A DNA stretch of 64,000 nucleotides, taken from contig NZ_CP020370.1 of the NCBI RefSeq assembly GCF_002813775.1, positions 744,001 to 808,000 on the forward strand. Reading direction: 5' to 3'. The notes below the pieces were generated by a model, which saw only the letters and a program-made list of their open reading frames with translations, was not told where the DNA came from and did no database searches. The DNA is from Candidatus Thiodictyon syntrophicum. GTDB taxonomy: Bacteria > Pseudomonadota > Gammaproteobacteria > Chromatiales > Chromatiaceae. Positions 1-7,700 of the stretch are shown piece by piece. The stretch's first letter is position 1; each line of letters begins with the position of its first letter. The translations under genes and the position numbers were made by a program.

Positions 1-103
1 TTTGCTGATTCTTGATATGGCAGACGAAGCCGACGCCGCAGGCGTCATGCTCGTTGGCTGGGTTATAGAGACCCTGTGCGGGCGGAAGGGCACGCAGGCT
101 CAT
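1..103 (-). CDS. gltB: Glutamate synthase (NADPH) large subunit, N-terminal fragment
   Basis: Only the first 34 codons are in the window; the gene continues past the left edge. The minus-strand ATG at 101-103 opens a peptide containing YNPANEHDACGVGFVCHI, the start of the glutamine amidotransferase domain of GltB. In this family a short propeptide is removed to expose the cysteine of ACGVGF as the N-terminal nucleophile; here that is about residue 23. An AGGT-like ribosome site lies just upstream. GltB makes glutamate from glutamine and 2-oxoglutarate. It lies downstream of aroK-aroB on the same strand, separated by a repeat element. Confidence 0.9.
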   Translation of the reverse strand, partial: MSLRALPPAQGLYNPANEHDACGVGFVCHIKNQQ

Positions 104-507
104 CGCTGACCTCGTAGGTACCTGGCATGACGGTTGGGACTGTGTCGCGCTGGGCGTCACGTATCCACCTGGCAACAGCCGGGGTCGCTTGACCCGGGCC
201 GACCGACACAATCCCCGGAAATCCGGTGTCTTCGGACCCCAACTGGTGGCCGCTTGAGGCGTCCACCAGGCAGGAAACTGGAAACGGGGGCTTGAGCGTC
301 GCCGGCCATTGAGTTTCGGCCGACGACGCGCGACCGCCGATCATAACGCGCAAGCATTCCCTGTGCCATGGCCGCGTGATGGGGCTGAGGGCGATCGGGG
401 GGCGGCGCGAGGCCGGGCGATGGGCCGAATGGGGGCGGGGCGCACCATCGCGGGGCATCGGGGCCGGGATCAGGATGGTGCGAGGACGCGCCGGGACCCC
501 GCCGGAA
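104..507. other. Intergenic region between aroB and gltB, no gene seen
   Basis: About 400 bases between the gltB start and the left arm of a long inverted-repeat element. It is GC-rich and has open frames on both strands, but none encodes a recognisable protein or has a convincing ribosome site. The gltB promoter may lie here; I see no clear -35/-10 pair. Confidence 0.5.
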
Positions 508-822
508 CGACGAAGAGTTATTGTCCGCAAATCAACGCAAATGAACGCAAATGAAGAAAATAACAGATTACGTTCAAATCGTTACGCGGGATGCCGATGG
601 TGGCTCGATCACCGCGCCGACGTTGATCGTCGTTCTGGCCGCAAGGAGACCGGAGGTCGAGGCTTTAGCCGGTCGACATCGCCTATTAGTGGCCCTGGTC
701 CGGCTAAAGCCTCGACCTCCGGTGTGCAACGCCTGGGCGGCGTCCGGTCCTCGCAGCGGACCCTACAACGCTTCTCCCATTTGCGTTCATTTGCGTTCAT
801 TTGCGGACAAAACTCTTCATCA
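508..822. repeat. Composite inverted-repeat element with TTGTCCGCAAAT arms
   Basis: The core inverted repeat is 521-553 against 778-810, 33 bp with one mismatch, reading TTGTCCGCAAAT followed by two or three copies of an AACGCAAATG-like unit. Similarity continues outward into GAAGAGTT on both sides, so the element spans roughly 508-822 and ends next to the aroB stop codon at 824. Nested inside is a second palindrome (651-722) of another family. Further arms of the same family occur near 23380, 24466, 52069 and 52170. No transposase is encoded, so it looks like a non-autonomous element. Confidence 0.8.
651..722. repeat. GGAGGTCGAGGC palindromic repeat, copy 1
   Basis: Arms of about 20 bp, starting CGGAGGTCGAGGCTTTAGCC and ending with the reverse complement, flank about 30 bp of spacer. 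A second copy lies inside the DUF4381 gene at 22856-22928. This copy is nested in the larger TTGTCCGCAAAT element. Confidence 0.8.
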
Positions 823-823
823 C

Positions 824-1897
824 TCAACCGCCCAGGGTGGCCCGCAAGTGCGCCGGGTCGAACTGGTCGGTGACCACCGCCGCGCCGATTCCGCGCAGCA
901 GGACCAGGCGCAGGCGCCCCTCCAGGACCTTCTTGTCCACGGCCATCAGATCGAGGAGACGCTCGGCGGAGAGTTCGGGCGGGGGGGCGGTCGGCAGACC
1001 TGCGCGCGCGATCAGGTCGCGGGTGCGCCGCAGGTCAGCGGGATCGAGCCAGCCCAGGCGCGCCGACAGGTCCGCGGCCATGCACATGCCGACCCCGACC
1101 GCCTCGCCGTGGAGCCAGTTGCCGTAGCCGGCGCCGGTTTCGATGGCGTGGCCGAAGGTGTGGCCCAGGTTGAGCAGGGCGCGCTCGCCGGATTCCAGTT
1201 CATCCGCGGCCACGACCTCTGACTTGTTCTCGCAGGAGCGGCGGATCGCCTCGGCCAGGGCCGCCGGGTCGCGGGCGCGCAGTGCGTCGAGATGGGTGTC
1301 GAGCCAGTCGAAGAAGGCGGGATCGCGGATCAGGCCGTACTTGATGACCTCCGCGAGCCCGGCGCAGAGCTCCCGGTCCGGCAGGGTATTGAGGGTGGCG
1401 GTGTCGGCGATCACGGCGCGGGGCTGATGAAAGGCCCCGATCATGTTTTTGCCCAGCGGATGGTTGATCCCGGTCTTGCCGCCGACCGACGAATCCACCT
1501 GGGCGAGCAGGGTGGTCGGGACCTGGATGAAGGCGACGCCGCGCTGGTAGCAGGCGGCGGCGAACCCGGCCATGTCCCCGATGACCCCGCCGCCCAAGGC
1601 GACGAGGGTGCAGTCGCGGCTGAAGCGGGCGCCGAGCAGGGCCTCGTAGATACGCTCGAGCACCGCCTGGGTCTTGTAGACCTCACCGTCCGGCAGGACC
1701 AGCGTCTCGACCCGCAGCCCGTCCAGGGCCCCCGCCACGGCCCCCAGGTACAGCGGGGCCACGGTCTCGTTGGTGACGATCATCACCTGGCGGCCGGCGA
1801 CATAGGGTCGGTAGCAGGCGGGGTCGGCGAGGAGGCCGGTGCCGATGAAGATCGGGTAGCTGCGCGCGCCGAGCGAGACGTTCAGGGTCGTGGTCAT
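824..1897 (-). CDS. aroB: 3-dehydroquinate synthase
   Basis: A 357-residue protein of normal family length. It converts DAHP to 3-dehydroquinate, the second step of the shikimate pathway, in the cytoplasm with NAD and a divalent metal. Typical stretches are visible: [14 protein letters not shown] and [19 protein letters not shown] in the NAD/substrate region, and the metal-ligand segments LAEVIKYG and [12 protein letters not shown], then HGEAVGVGM. The stop codon is followed within a few bases by the arm of a dispersed repeat. It starts 3 bp after the aroK stop, so the two are almost certainly co-transcribed as in most gammaproteobacteria. Confidence 0.97.
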   Translation of the reverse strand: MTTTLNVSLGARSYPIFIGTGLLADPACYRPYVAGRQVMIVTNETVAPLYLGAVAGALDGLRVETLVLPDGEVYKTQAVLERIYEALLGARFSRDCTLVALGGGVIGDMAGFAAACYQRGVAFIQVPTTLLAQVDSSVGGKTGINHPLGKNMIGAFHQPRAVIADTATLNTLPDRELCAGLAEVIKYGLIRDPAFFDWLDTHLDALRARDPAALAEAIRRSCENKSEVVAADELESGERALLNLGHTFGHAIETGAGYGNWLHGEAVGVGMCMAADLSARLGWLDPADLRRTRDLIARAGLPTAPPPELSAERLLDLMAVDKKVLEGRLRLVLLRGIGAAVVTDQFDPAHLRATLGG

Positions 1898-1900
1898 GGA

Positions 1901-2425
1901 CTACGACTCTTCCGACTCGAGCCGACGGCGGATCTCTTTGACCACGGACGCGGTGCCGCGCTTTTCGGTGGAAACCACCAAGTCCGCGACCTGCCGATAG
2001 AGCGGGTCGCGCTCCTCCATCAGGTCACGCAGGCTCTGCAGCGGGTCGTCGGTCTGGAGCAGGGGTCGGCCGCGGTCCCGGGAGGTGCGGCTGAACTGCT
2101 GCTCCGGGGTGCAGTGCAGGTAGACCACCACGCCGCGGGACGCCAGGTTCTGACGGTTCTCGGCGTCGAGGACTACACCGCCGCCGGTGGCGAGCACGAT
2201 GCGCTCCTCGGCCACCAAGTCCTCAATGACCTGTCGCTCGCGGGCGCGAAAGCCCGCCTCGCCCTCGAACTCGAAGATGGTGGCGATGTCGACGCCGGTG
2301 CGTCGCTGGATTTCGTGGTCGCTGTCTTTAAAGGTAAAAGACAGAGATTCCGCAAGTTGCCGGCCAACGGTACTCTTGCCGGCCCCCATGGGCCCCACGA
2401 GGAAAATGTTCTGCGCGCGTATCAT
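1901..2425 (-). CDS. aroK: Shikimate kinase
   Basis: A 174-residue protein if started at MIRAQNIFLVGPMGAGKS. An in-frame ATG 12 codons upstream is possible but falls outside the usual family start. The Walker A loop GPMGAGKS is at residues 11-18, the DSD shikimate-binding motif follows (FKDSDHEIQ), GGGVV supplies the shikimate-contacting glycines, and RDRGRPLL is the lid region. It phosphorylates shikimate with ATP, two steps before EPSP. It lies immediately upstream of aroB. Confidence 0.96.
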   Translation of the reverse strand: MIRAQNIFLVGPMGAGKSTVGRQLAESLSFTFKDSDHEIQRRTGVDIATIFEFEGEAGFRARERQVIEDLVAEERIVLATGGGVVLDAENRQNLASRGVVVYLHCTPEQQFSRTSRDRGRPLLQTDDPLQSLRDLMEERDPLYRQVADLVVSTEKRGTASVVKEIRRRLESEES

Positions 2426-2493
2426 CTCTACAGGTATGCCAGATTTTGACCGGATGGGCAAGGCTTATGCGCCAAATTTCGGTCGATGTGGGG

Positions 2494-3501
2494 TCATTCG
2501 GCGGCGCTTTCGGCCGCTCCCGGGTGCCGCGCGTCGAGCCCGTGGGCCTGGCGGTCGGCGTGGTAGGACGAGCGGACCATGGCCCCGCTCGCCACGTTGG
2601 AGAATCCCAGTGACTCCCCGGCCAGGCGCAGGGCGTCGAACTGCGCCGGTGTCCAGTAGCGGCGCACCGGCAGGTGGGCGCGGGTCGGTTGCAGGTACTG
2701 GCCCAGGGTCAGCATGTCGCAACCGTGGGCGCGCAGCGCGGCCATGACCGCCAGGACCTCCTCGGCCTCCTCCCCGAGCCCGAGCATGAGCCCGGACTTG
2801 GTCGGCACCCCCGGGTGACGCGCCTTGAACTGCGCCAGCAGGTCCAGCGATCCATGATAGTCCGCGCCGGGGCGCGCCTGGGCATAGAGCCTGGGCACCG
2901 TCTCCAGGTTGTGATTGAAGACATCCGGCACCGCCGCGCCCGCGAACTGGTCCAGGGCGAGTGCCGCCCGGCCGCGGAAGTCCGGCACCAGGATCTCGAG
3001 TCGGGTGCGCGGACAGCGTACCCGCACCGCTTCCAGACAGGCGGCGAAGTGCCCGGCGCCGCCGTCGCGCAGGTCGTCGCGGTCCACCGAGGTGATGACC
3101 ACATAGTTGAGCCCCATGGCGGCGATGGACTGGGCCAGGTGCTCGGGTTCCGTCGGGTCGATGGGTTTTGGTCGACCATGGGCCACGTCGCAGAAGGGGC
3201 AGCGGCGGGTGCAGACATCGCCCAGGATCATGAAGGTCGCGGTACCCTCGCTGAAGCACTCCCCAAGATTCGGGCAGTTCGCCTCTTCGCAGACGCTGAT
3301 TAATTGCGCCTCCCGCAGGAGCCGCTTGATCCGCGCGACCTCCGCCCCGACCGGCGCCTTCGCGCGGATCCAGTCCGGCTTGCGCAACACCGCGGTCATC
3401 GGCTCCACCTTGATCGGGATGCGGGCAACCTTATCCGCGCCCCGCTGGTGGGTCTGCGGGGTGGCGCGCGAGGGGGCGGTGAGCGGGGTCGGATCGGTCA
3501 T
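2494..3501 (-). CDS. lipA: Lipoyl synthase
   Basis: A 335-residue radical-SAM enzyme that inserts two sulfurs into protein-bound octanoyl chains. The auxiliary-cluster cysteines are C71, C76 and C82 ([12 protein letters not shown]). The radical SAM cluster cysteines are C97, C101 and C104 (CTRRCPFC). Length and the C-terminal RSSYHAD region fit the family. No lipB is adjacent. It is transcribed away from the methyltransferase at 3672 across a 170-bp divergent gap. Confidence 0.97.
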   Translation of the reverse strand: MTDPTPLTAPSRATPQTHQRGADKVARIPIKVEPMTAVLRKPDWIRAKAPVGAEVARIKRLLREAQLISVCEEANCPNLGECFSEGTATFMILGDVCTRRCPFCDVAHGRPKPIDPTEPEHLAQSIAAMGLNYVVITSVDRDDLRDGGAGHFAACLEAVRVRCPRTRLEILVPDFRGRAALALDQFAGAAVPDVFNHNLETVPRLYAQARPGADYHGSLDLLAQFKARHPGVPTKSGLMLGLGEEAEEVLAVMAALRAHGCDMLTLGQYLQPTRAHLPVRRYWTPAQFDALRLAGESLGFSNVASGAMVRSSYHADRQAHGLDARHPGAAESAAE

Positions 3502-3671
3502 GGGGCGAGGTCCGGCTGGTATGACGGCTTACGCGCCCTGATATAGGGCCAAGCGGTGCAGTTTAACACCAGGAACCGGCCCGACCCAGGGTTTCCCTGG
3601 GAGAATTCGCGGGTCCTTGACGCGCTGCCGCGAAGCGCAGATCCAGATAAAGTATTTGATTTATATGGCTG

Positions 3672-4301
3672 ATGTTGATGCTTGACGATTCTTTCCCGAA
3701 TAAACCCTACTCAGAGGCGTGCGAGGAGAACAAGGCACCCATCCTCGCCGTGATCGGACCCCTGTTCAGCAAGGCCCGGCGGGTGTTGGAGATCGGCAGC
3801 GGGACCGGGCAGCACGCGGTCTGGTTCGGCACCCACCTGCCGCATCTGGTCTGGCAGACCAGCGATGTCCCGGCCAGCCTGCCCGGCATCCGGCAATGGC
3901 TGGCGCAGGCGTGTCTGCCCAATCTGCCGCCGCCGCTGAGCCTGGACGTGGCCGGCGACTGGCCCGTGGGCCCGGTCGATGGCGTCTTCAGCGCCAACAC
4001 CGCGCATATTTTAGGAAAATCCGACGTCGCCCTGCTGTTTCGCGGGGTGGGCCGGGTCCTGGCCCCCGGGGCGCCCTTCGCCCTCTACGGCCCGTTCCGC
4101 TACGACCGGCGCCATACCAGCGAGAGCAACGCCCGTTTCGACGCCTGGCTCAAGGCGCGGCACCCGCGCATGGGGGTCCGCGACCTGGACGACCTGCGGC
4201 AACTGGCGGACGCCGCGGGTCTGGACCTGGTCGCCGACCACCCGATGCCGGTCAACAACCGGACGCTCGTGTGGCAGAAACGCGCAGCGTCGGCGCCGTG
4301 A
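3672..4301 (+). CDS. DUF938 family SAM-dependent methyltransferase-like protein
   Basis: 209 residues matching the DUF938 class-I methyltransferase fold. The N-terminus LDDSFPNKPYSEACEENKAPIL is the family hallmark region, and the SAM loop VLEIGSGTGQH is at about residue 38. The substrate is not known for this family. A second in-frame ATG two codons downstream could also be the start. It stands alone, divergent from lipA. Confidence 0.85.
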   Translation: MLMLDDSFPNKPYSEACEENKAPILAVIGPLFSKARRVLEIGSGTGQHAVWFGTHLPHLVWQTSDVPASLPGIRQWLAQACLPNLPPPLSLDVAGDWPVGPVDGVFSANTAHILGKSDVALLFRGVGRVLAPGAPFALYGPFRYDRRHTSESNARFDAWLKARHPRMGVRDLDDLRQLADAAGLDLVADHPMPVNNRTLVWQKRAASAP

Positions 4302-4476
4302 CGGCATCTTCTTGATTGATGTCGGCATGGACTTCGATGCCGGGTTTATGGCCTGCAGTTCGTCGGTCTGAACACAAGCCTCGGTAACTCTGCTCGCCCC
4401 GACGCTGGTCAGTATGGCGGTCTGAGGCGACAATCTCACCGTCCACCCAGTCCCCACGCCACCGAAGGAGGTCTGC

Positions 4477-5178
4477 ATGAAGGTCCCGGTCTGCGTCATC
4501 GTCGGTGCCGGACCCGGCAACGGCGCCGCTTTTGCCCGCCAGTTCAGCCGCGCCGGCTACCATGTCGCCCTGCTCGCCCGGGGGCGCGAAACCCTCGACG
4601 CCCTGGTGTCGGAGATCGCCGGCACCCGTGCCTACACCTACGACGCCACGGACCCGGCGCACGCGCAGCACGTCTTCGCCGCGATCCGCGAGGACCTGGG
4701 CGAGCCCCAGACCCTGATCTATAACGCCTCCACCCGGGAGTTCGGCGATCTGGATGCCACGCGCCCGGACGCCTTCGAGCGCGCCTGGCGGGTCAATGCC
4801 TACGGCTGCCTGCTCGCCGCCCAACAGGTAGTGCCGGCCATGCGCGCCGCGGGGCAGGGGAACATCATCGTCATCGGCGCCACCGCCTCGCTGAAGGGCA
4901 GCGCGGGCTTCGTCGCCTTCGGCGCGGCCAAAGCCGCCCAGCGCAGCCTGGCCCAATCGCTCGCCCGCCAGTTGGGACCCGAGGGTATCCACGTCTCCTA
5001 TGTAGTCATCGACGCGATGGTCGACCTGCCCGGCACCCGCGCCCTGATGCCGGCGGCCCCCGACAGTTTCTTTGCAAAACCAGATGACATCGCCGAGTCG
5101 GTCTTCTTCCTCGCCCGCCAACCCAAATCCGCCTGGACCTTTGAGCTGGACCTGCGGCCGTTCCGGGAGCCTTGGTAG
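4477..5178 (+). CDS. SDR-family oxidoreductase-like protein with Tyr-to-Phe at the catalytic position
   Basis: 233 residues with a Rossmann fold of the short-chain dehydrogenase type. The nucleotide loop GAGPGNG is at residues 10-16. The catalytic region has S138, then AFGAAKAA, in which F148 occupies the place of the YxxxK tyrosine while K152 is kept. A good ribosome site (GAAGGAGG) precedes the ATG. Similar nonclassical SDRs with Phe here exist, as far as I recall, so it may have a different chemistry or a non-catalytic role. Substrate unknown. Confidence 0.85.
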   Translation: MKVPVCVIVGAGPGNGAAFARQFSRAGYHVALLARGRETLDALVSEIAGTRAYTYDATDPAHAQHVFAAIREDLGEPQTLIYNASTREFGDLDATRPDAFERAWRVNAYGCLLAAQQVVPAMRAAGQGNIIVIGATASLKGSAGFVAFGAAKAAQRSLAQSLARQLGPEGIHVSYVVIDAMVDLPGTRALMPAAPDSFFAKPDDIAESVFFLARQPKSAWTFELDLRPFREPW

Positions 5179-5205
5179 GCCGGGCCCCGCTGCGGCGCAG
5201 CCGCG

Positions 5206-5550
5206 CTAAAAGGTGCCGCCGTTCCACCCGAACAGGTGCCGGGGCGGGGCGGCAAATTCGATGTAGACCCGCTCGGCGGGGATCTCCAGGGTCTCGGCGA
5301 GCAGGTCGCAGAGGGCGCGCGAGTAGTGGGCCGTCTTGAGTTCGGGTAGGCCGATGCTCTTGAATTCCACATAGGCGGCGGGATCCGAGGTGCCGGCGAA
5401 GAACAGGTCGCGCCCGTCCTCCAGGATGACCATGACGTAAGACTCCGGCTTGCCGAGCAGTTCCGCGACGGTGCCCGACGCGCGGGCGAACAGGTCGGCG
5501 CGGTCCTCGGCCGGGACCTCGACGTTGGTCAGGATGCGCAGTGTGGGCAT
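5206..5550 (-). CDS. MIF/tautomerase-superfamily protein
   Basis: 114 residues starting MPTLRILTNVEV. The proline after the initiator Met is the catalytic N-terminal proline of the tautomerase superfamily once Met is removed. PAAYVEFKSIG and the C-terminal NGGTF fit the macrophage migration inhibitory factor (MIF)/phenylpyruvate tautomerase branch. A longer in-frame start upstream would bury the proline, so it is rejected. Convergent with the SDR gene, 27 bp apart. Confidence 0.85.
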   Translation of the reverse strand: MPTLRILTNVEVPAEDRADLFARASGTVAELLGKPESYVMVILEDGRDLFFAGTSDPAAYVEFKSIGLPELKTAHYSRALCDLLAETLEIPAERVYIEFAAPPRHLFGWNGGTF

Positions 5551-5861
5551 GTGGGTGGTACCAAGGCGATAGTCGATCAGGCCCCCATGATAAGGGGCGG
5601 GCGGGGGCTTGTCGCTGGCGAGACACCGTTCCGCGACCGGGTGGGACAAGCCGCGCCGGTTCTGCTATGGTGACACCAGTACCGTACGCACTGACCACTG
5701 TCCAAGAGCCAGGAGACCTTGCCCCAGGCCCAGACCCACAGAGCGAACGGGGAGTGGACCCGGCCGACACCGCGGCGCCGGCCCCGGTTCCCGCCCCCGG
5801 ATCGTCCCGCCCCCTTACTGCCCCGGTCGCCGGGGTGCCGCCTGCCCGGTGGCGCCTCACC
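5551..5861. other. Divergent intergenic region before nadD
   Basis: 311 bases between the tautomerase start (minus) and the nadD start (plus). The nadD frame stays open through it, but the translated sequence is proline/glycine-rich and unlike any NadD. It presumably holds the two promoters; no clear elements are visible. Confidence 0.5.
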
Positions 5862-6491
5862 ATGATCGGCGTCTTGGGCGGCACCTTCGACCCCGTCCAT
5901 CTCGGGCACCTGCGCCCGGCCTTGGATTGCCTCCAGTCCCTGGGGCTCGCCGAACTGCGCTTCATCCCGCTCAACGTGGCGGTCCACCGCCCCCAGCCGG
6001 AGGCCGCGGCGTCCTGGCGACTGGCCATGCTGGAGGCGGCCATCGCCGGTGAGCCCGGATTTCGGGTGGACGCCCGGGAATTGGAGCGGCCCGGCGGCTC
6101 TTTTTCCTATGACACGCTGCAATCCCTGCGGGCCGAGTTGGGTGAGGCCCGGCCCCTCTGCCTGCTGTTGGGCGGCGACGCCTTTCGGGGCTTTGCGGAC
6201 TGGCACCGGCCGCGCGAAATCCTGGATCTGGCCCATCTGGTGGTGATGCAGCGGCCCGGGGTCTGCGGCCCGCTGGCCCCGGGGCTGGAAGTCCTGTGCG
6301 CGGGGCGGACCTGTGAGGACCCGCGCGCGTTGCGGGAGGCGCCGGGCGGACGCATCCTGTTCCAGGCCGTGACCCAGATGGAGATCGCCTCGACCCGGGT
6401 GCGCGCCTTGCTGCGGGCCGGGCGCGGCGCCCGCTATCTGGTGCCGGAGGCGGTCCTTGCGCTCATCGCGCAGGCCGGCCTTTATCGATGA
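5862..6491 (+). CDS. nadD: Nicotinate-nucleotide adenylyltransferase
   Basis: 209 residues from the ATG at MIGVLGGTFDPVHLGH. The (T/H)xGH nucleotidyl-transfer motif is HLGH at about residues 13-16, and STRVRALL near the C-terminus matches the ISSTxxR motif. It adenylates nicotinate mononucleotide in NAD synthesis. The frame is open for more than 100 codons upstream, but that sequence is unrelated to NadD. It is followed by rsfS after 33 bp, the common nadD-rsfS pairing. Confidence 0.95.
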   Translation: MIGVLGGTFDPVHLGHLRPALDCLQSLGLAELRFIPLNVAVHRPQPEAAASWRLAMLEAAIAGEPGFRVDARELERPGGSFSYDTLQSLRAELGEARPLCLLLGGDAFRGFADWHRPREILDLAHLVVMQRPGVCGPLAPGLEVLCAGRTCEDPRALREAPGGRILFQAVTQMEIASTRVRALLRAGRGARYLVPEAVLALIAQAGLYR

Positions 6492-6524
6492 ACCCTTACA
6501 CAAACCCTTAGCAGAGGAGACCGC

Positions 6525-6881
6525 ATGCAGCTCGCTAAACTCAGGCAACTGGTGGTGGATACCCTGGACGACATGAAGGCCCGGGATGTTGCGGTAATGG
6601 ACGTGCGCGGCAAGACCGCCGTCACGGACTATATGATCGTCGCCTCCGGGACCTCGGACCGGCACGTCAAGGCAATCGCCGAGACGGTGGCCTTCCGCTC
6701 CAAGGAGGCCGGTGAGGCGCCCTTAGGCACTGAAGGGCTCAACGAGGGCGAATGGGCCCTGGTGGATCTCAACGGGGTCGTGGTCCATGTAATGCTCCCC
6801 AAGGTGCGCGACTTCTACAACCTGGAACGTCTGTGGTCGGCCCCCGAACCGGTCGCCCAGTCCGCCGCCGCCAGCGCCTGA
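6525..6881 (+). CDS. rsfS: Ribosomal silencing factor RsfS
   Basis: 118 residues of the RsfS/Iojap family, which binds ribosomal protein uL14 and blocks subunit joining in stationary phase. Diagnostic stretches are VTDYMIVASGTSDRHVKAIAETV and EWALVDLNGVVVHVM. A clear GAGGAG ribosome site lies upstream. Downstream of nadD on the same strand. Confidence 0.95.
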   Translation: MQLAKLRQLVVDTLDDMKARDVAVMDVRGKTAVTDYMIVASGTSDRHVKAIAETVAFRSKEAGEAPLGTEGLNEGEWALVDLNGVVVHVMLPKVRDFYNLERLWSAPEPVAQSAAASA

Positions 6882-6966
6882 GCCCGGCGTCCGCGGCCCC
6901 CGGGCTTGCCCGCCGCACCGCGGCGGCGCTCATCACGCCGATCGCGCGGCGGCGGCGCGCCGCGCC

Positions 6967-7575
6967 GTGACGGGGTTGTCCGAGCCGGCGCGCCGGCCCC
7001 TGCTGTGCCTGGTGGCCGCGGTCGCCGACAACGGGGTCATCGGCCGGGGCAATGCCCTGCCCTGGCACCTGCCCGCGGACCTGGCGCACTTCCGGCGCCT
7101 GACGCTGGACAAGAGCATCCTCATGGGTCGGCGCACCTGGGAATCGCTGCCGGGCCCGCTGCCGCGCCGCCGCCATCTGGTCCTGACCCGGGACCCGGCC
7201 TTCCAGGCCGCCGGTGCGACCCCGGTGGGCTCCCTGGCAGAGGCCATCGCCGCGGCAATGGGGGAGGCGCAATTGATGATCGTCGGCGGCGCCAGTGTCT
7301 ATGCGCAGGCCCTGCCGCAGGCGGACCGGCTCTATCTCACGCGGGTCCATGCGCGGCCGGCGGGCGACACATGGTTCCCGGCCTGGGCGCCCGCCGCCTG
7401 GGAGGAGGTCGCCCGCCGGTCCCATGCGGCCGATGAGCGCAACTCCATCCCAATGACCTTCCTGGAATTGCATCGCATCCCGCTGGTCGGGGCCGCTCAC
7501 CAGGACGCCGCGATCGATGCCAAGAGCAACGACGGCGTGACTGGGTTGATTTTCGCCGCGGCGTGGCGAGCCTGA
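6967..7575 (+). CDS. folA: Dihydrofolate reductase with an unusual C-terminal tail
   Basis: 202 residues from a GTG start. The core is canonical: VAAVADNGVIGRGNALPWHLPADL carries the substrate-binding Asp of the WHLPADL motif, ILMGRRTWESLP follows, and MIVGGASVYAQALP is the NADPH loop. It reduces dihydrofolate to tetrahydrofolate. A typical DHFR would end shortly after TFLELHR; here about 30 more residues follow. The tail lies exactly where the restriction-modification island begins, so it may be a junction product. Confidence 0.93.
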   Translation: MTGLSEPARRPLLCLVAAVADNGVIGRGNALPWHLPADLAHFRRLTLDKSILMGRRTWESLPGPLPRRRHLVLTRDPAFQAAGATPVGSLAEAIAAAMGEAQLMIVGGASVYAQALPQADRLYLTRVHARPAGDTWFPAWAPAAWEEVARRSHAADERNSIPMTFLELHRIPLVGAAHQDAAIDAKSNDGVTGLIFAAAWRA

Positions 7576-7700
7576 CGAGCAAAACTGCGTGAATTTCCTA
7601 TCTGCGTGCCGGCGTTGACCGCTCGGCCGAATCGCCGATCCACAGGAACAGCCCTTGCCCGTTCATCGCCCGTTGCCAGGCCACCTTTAAGAAAAAGCCC

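Noticed and set aside
5541-5861. Long N-terminal extension of nadD
   Set aside because: The extension has no NadD similarity and NadD normally starts at the GGTFDPVH strand.
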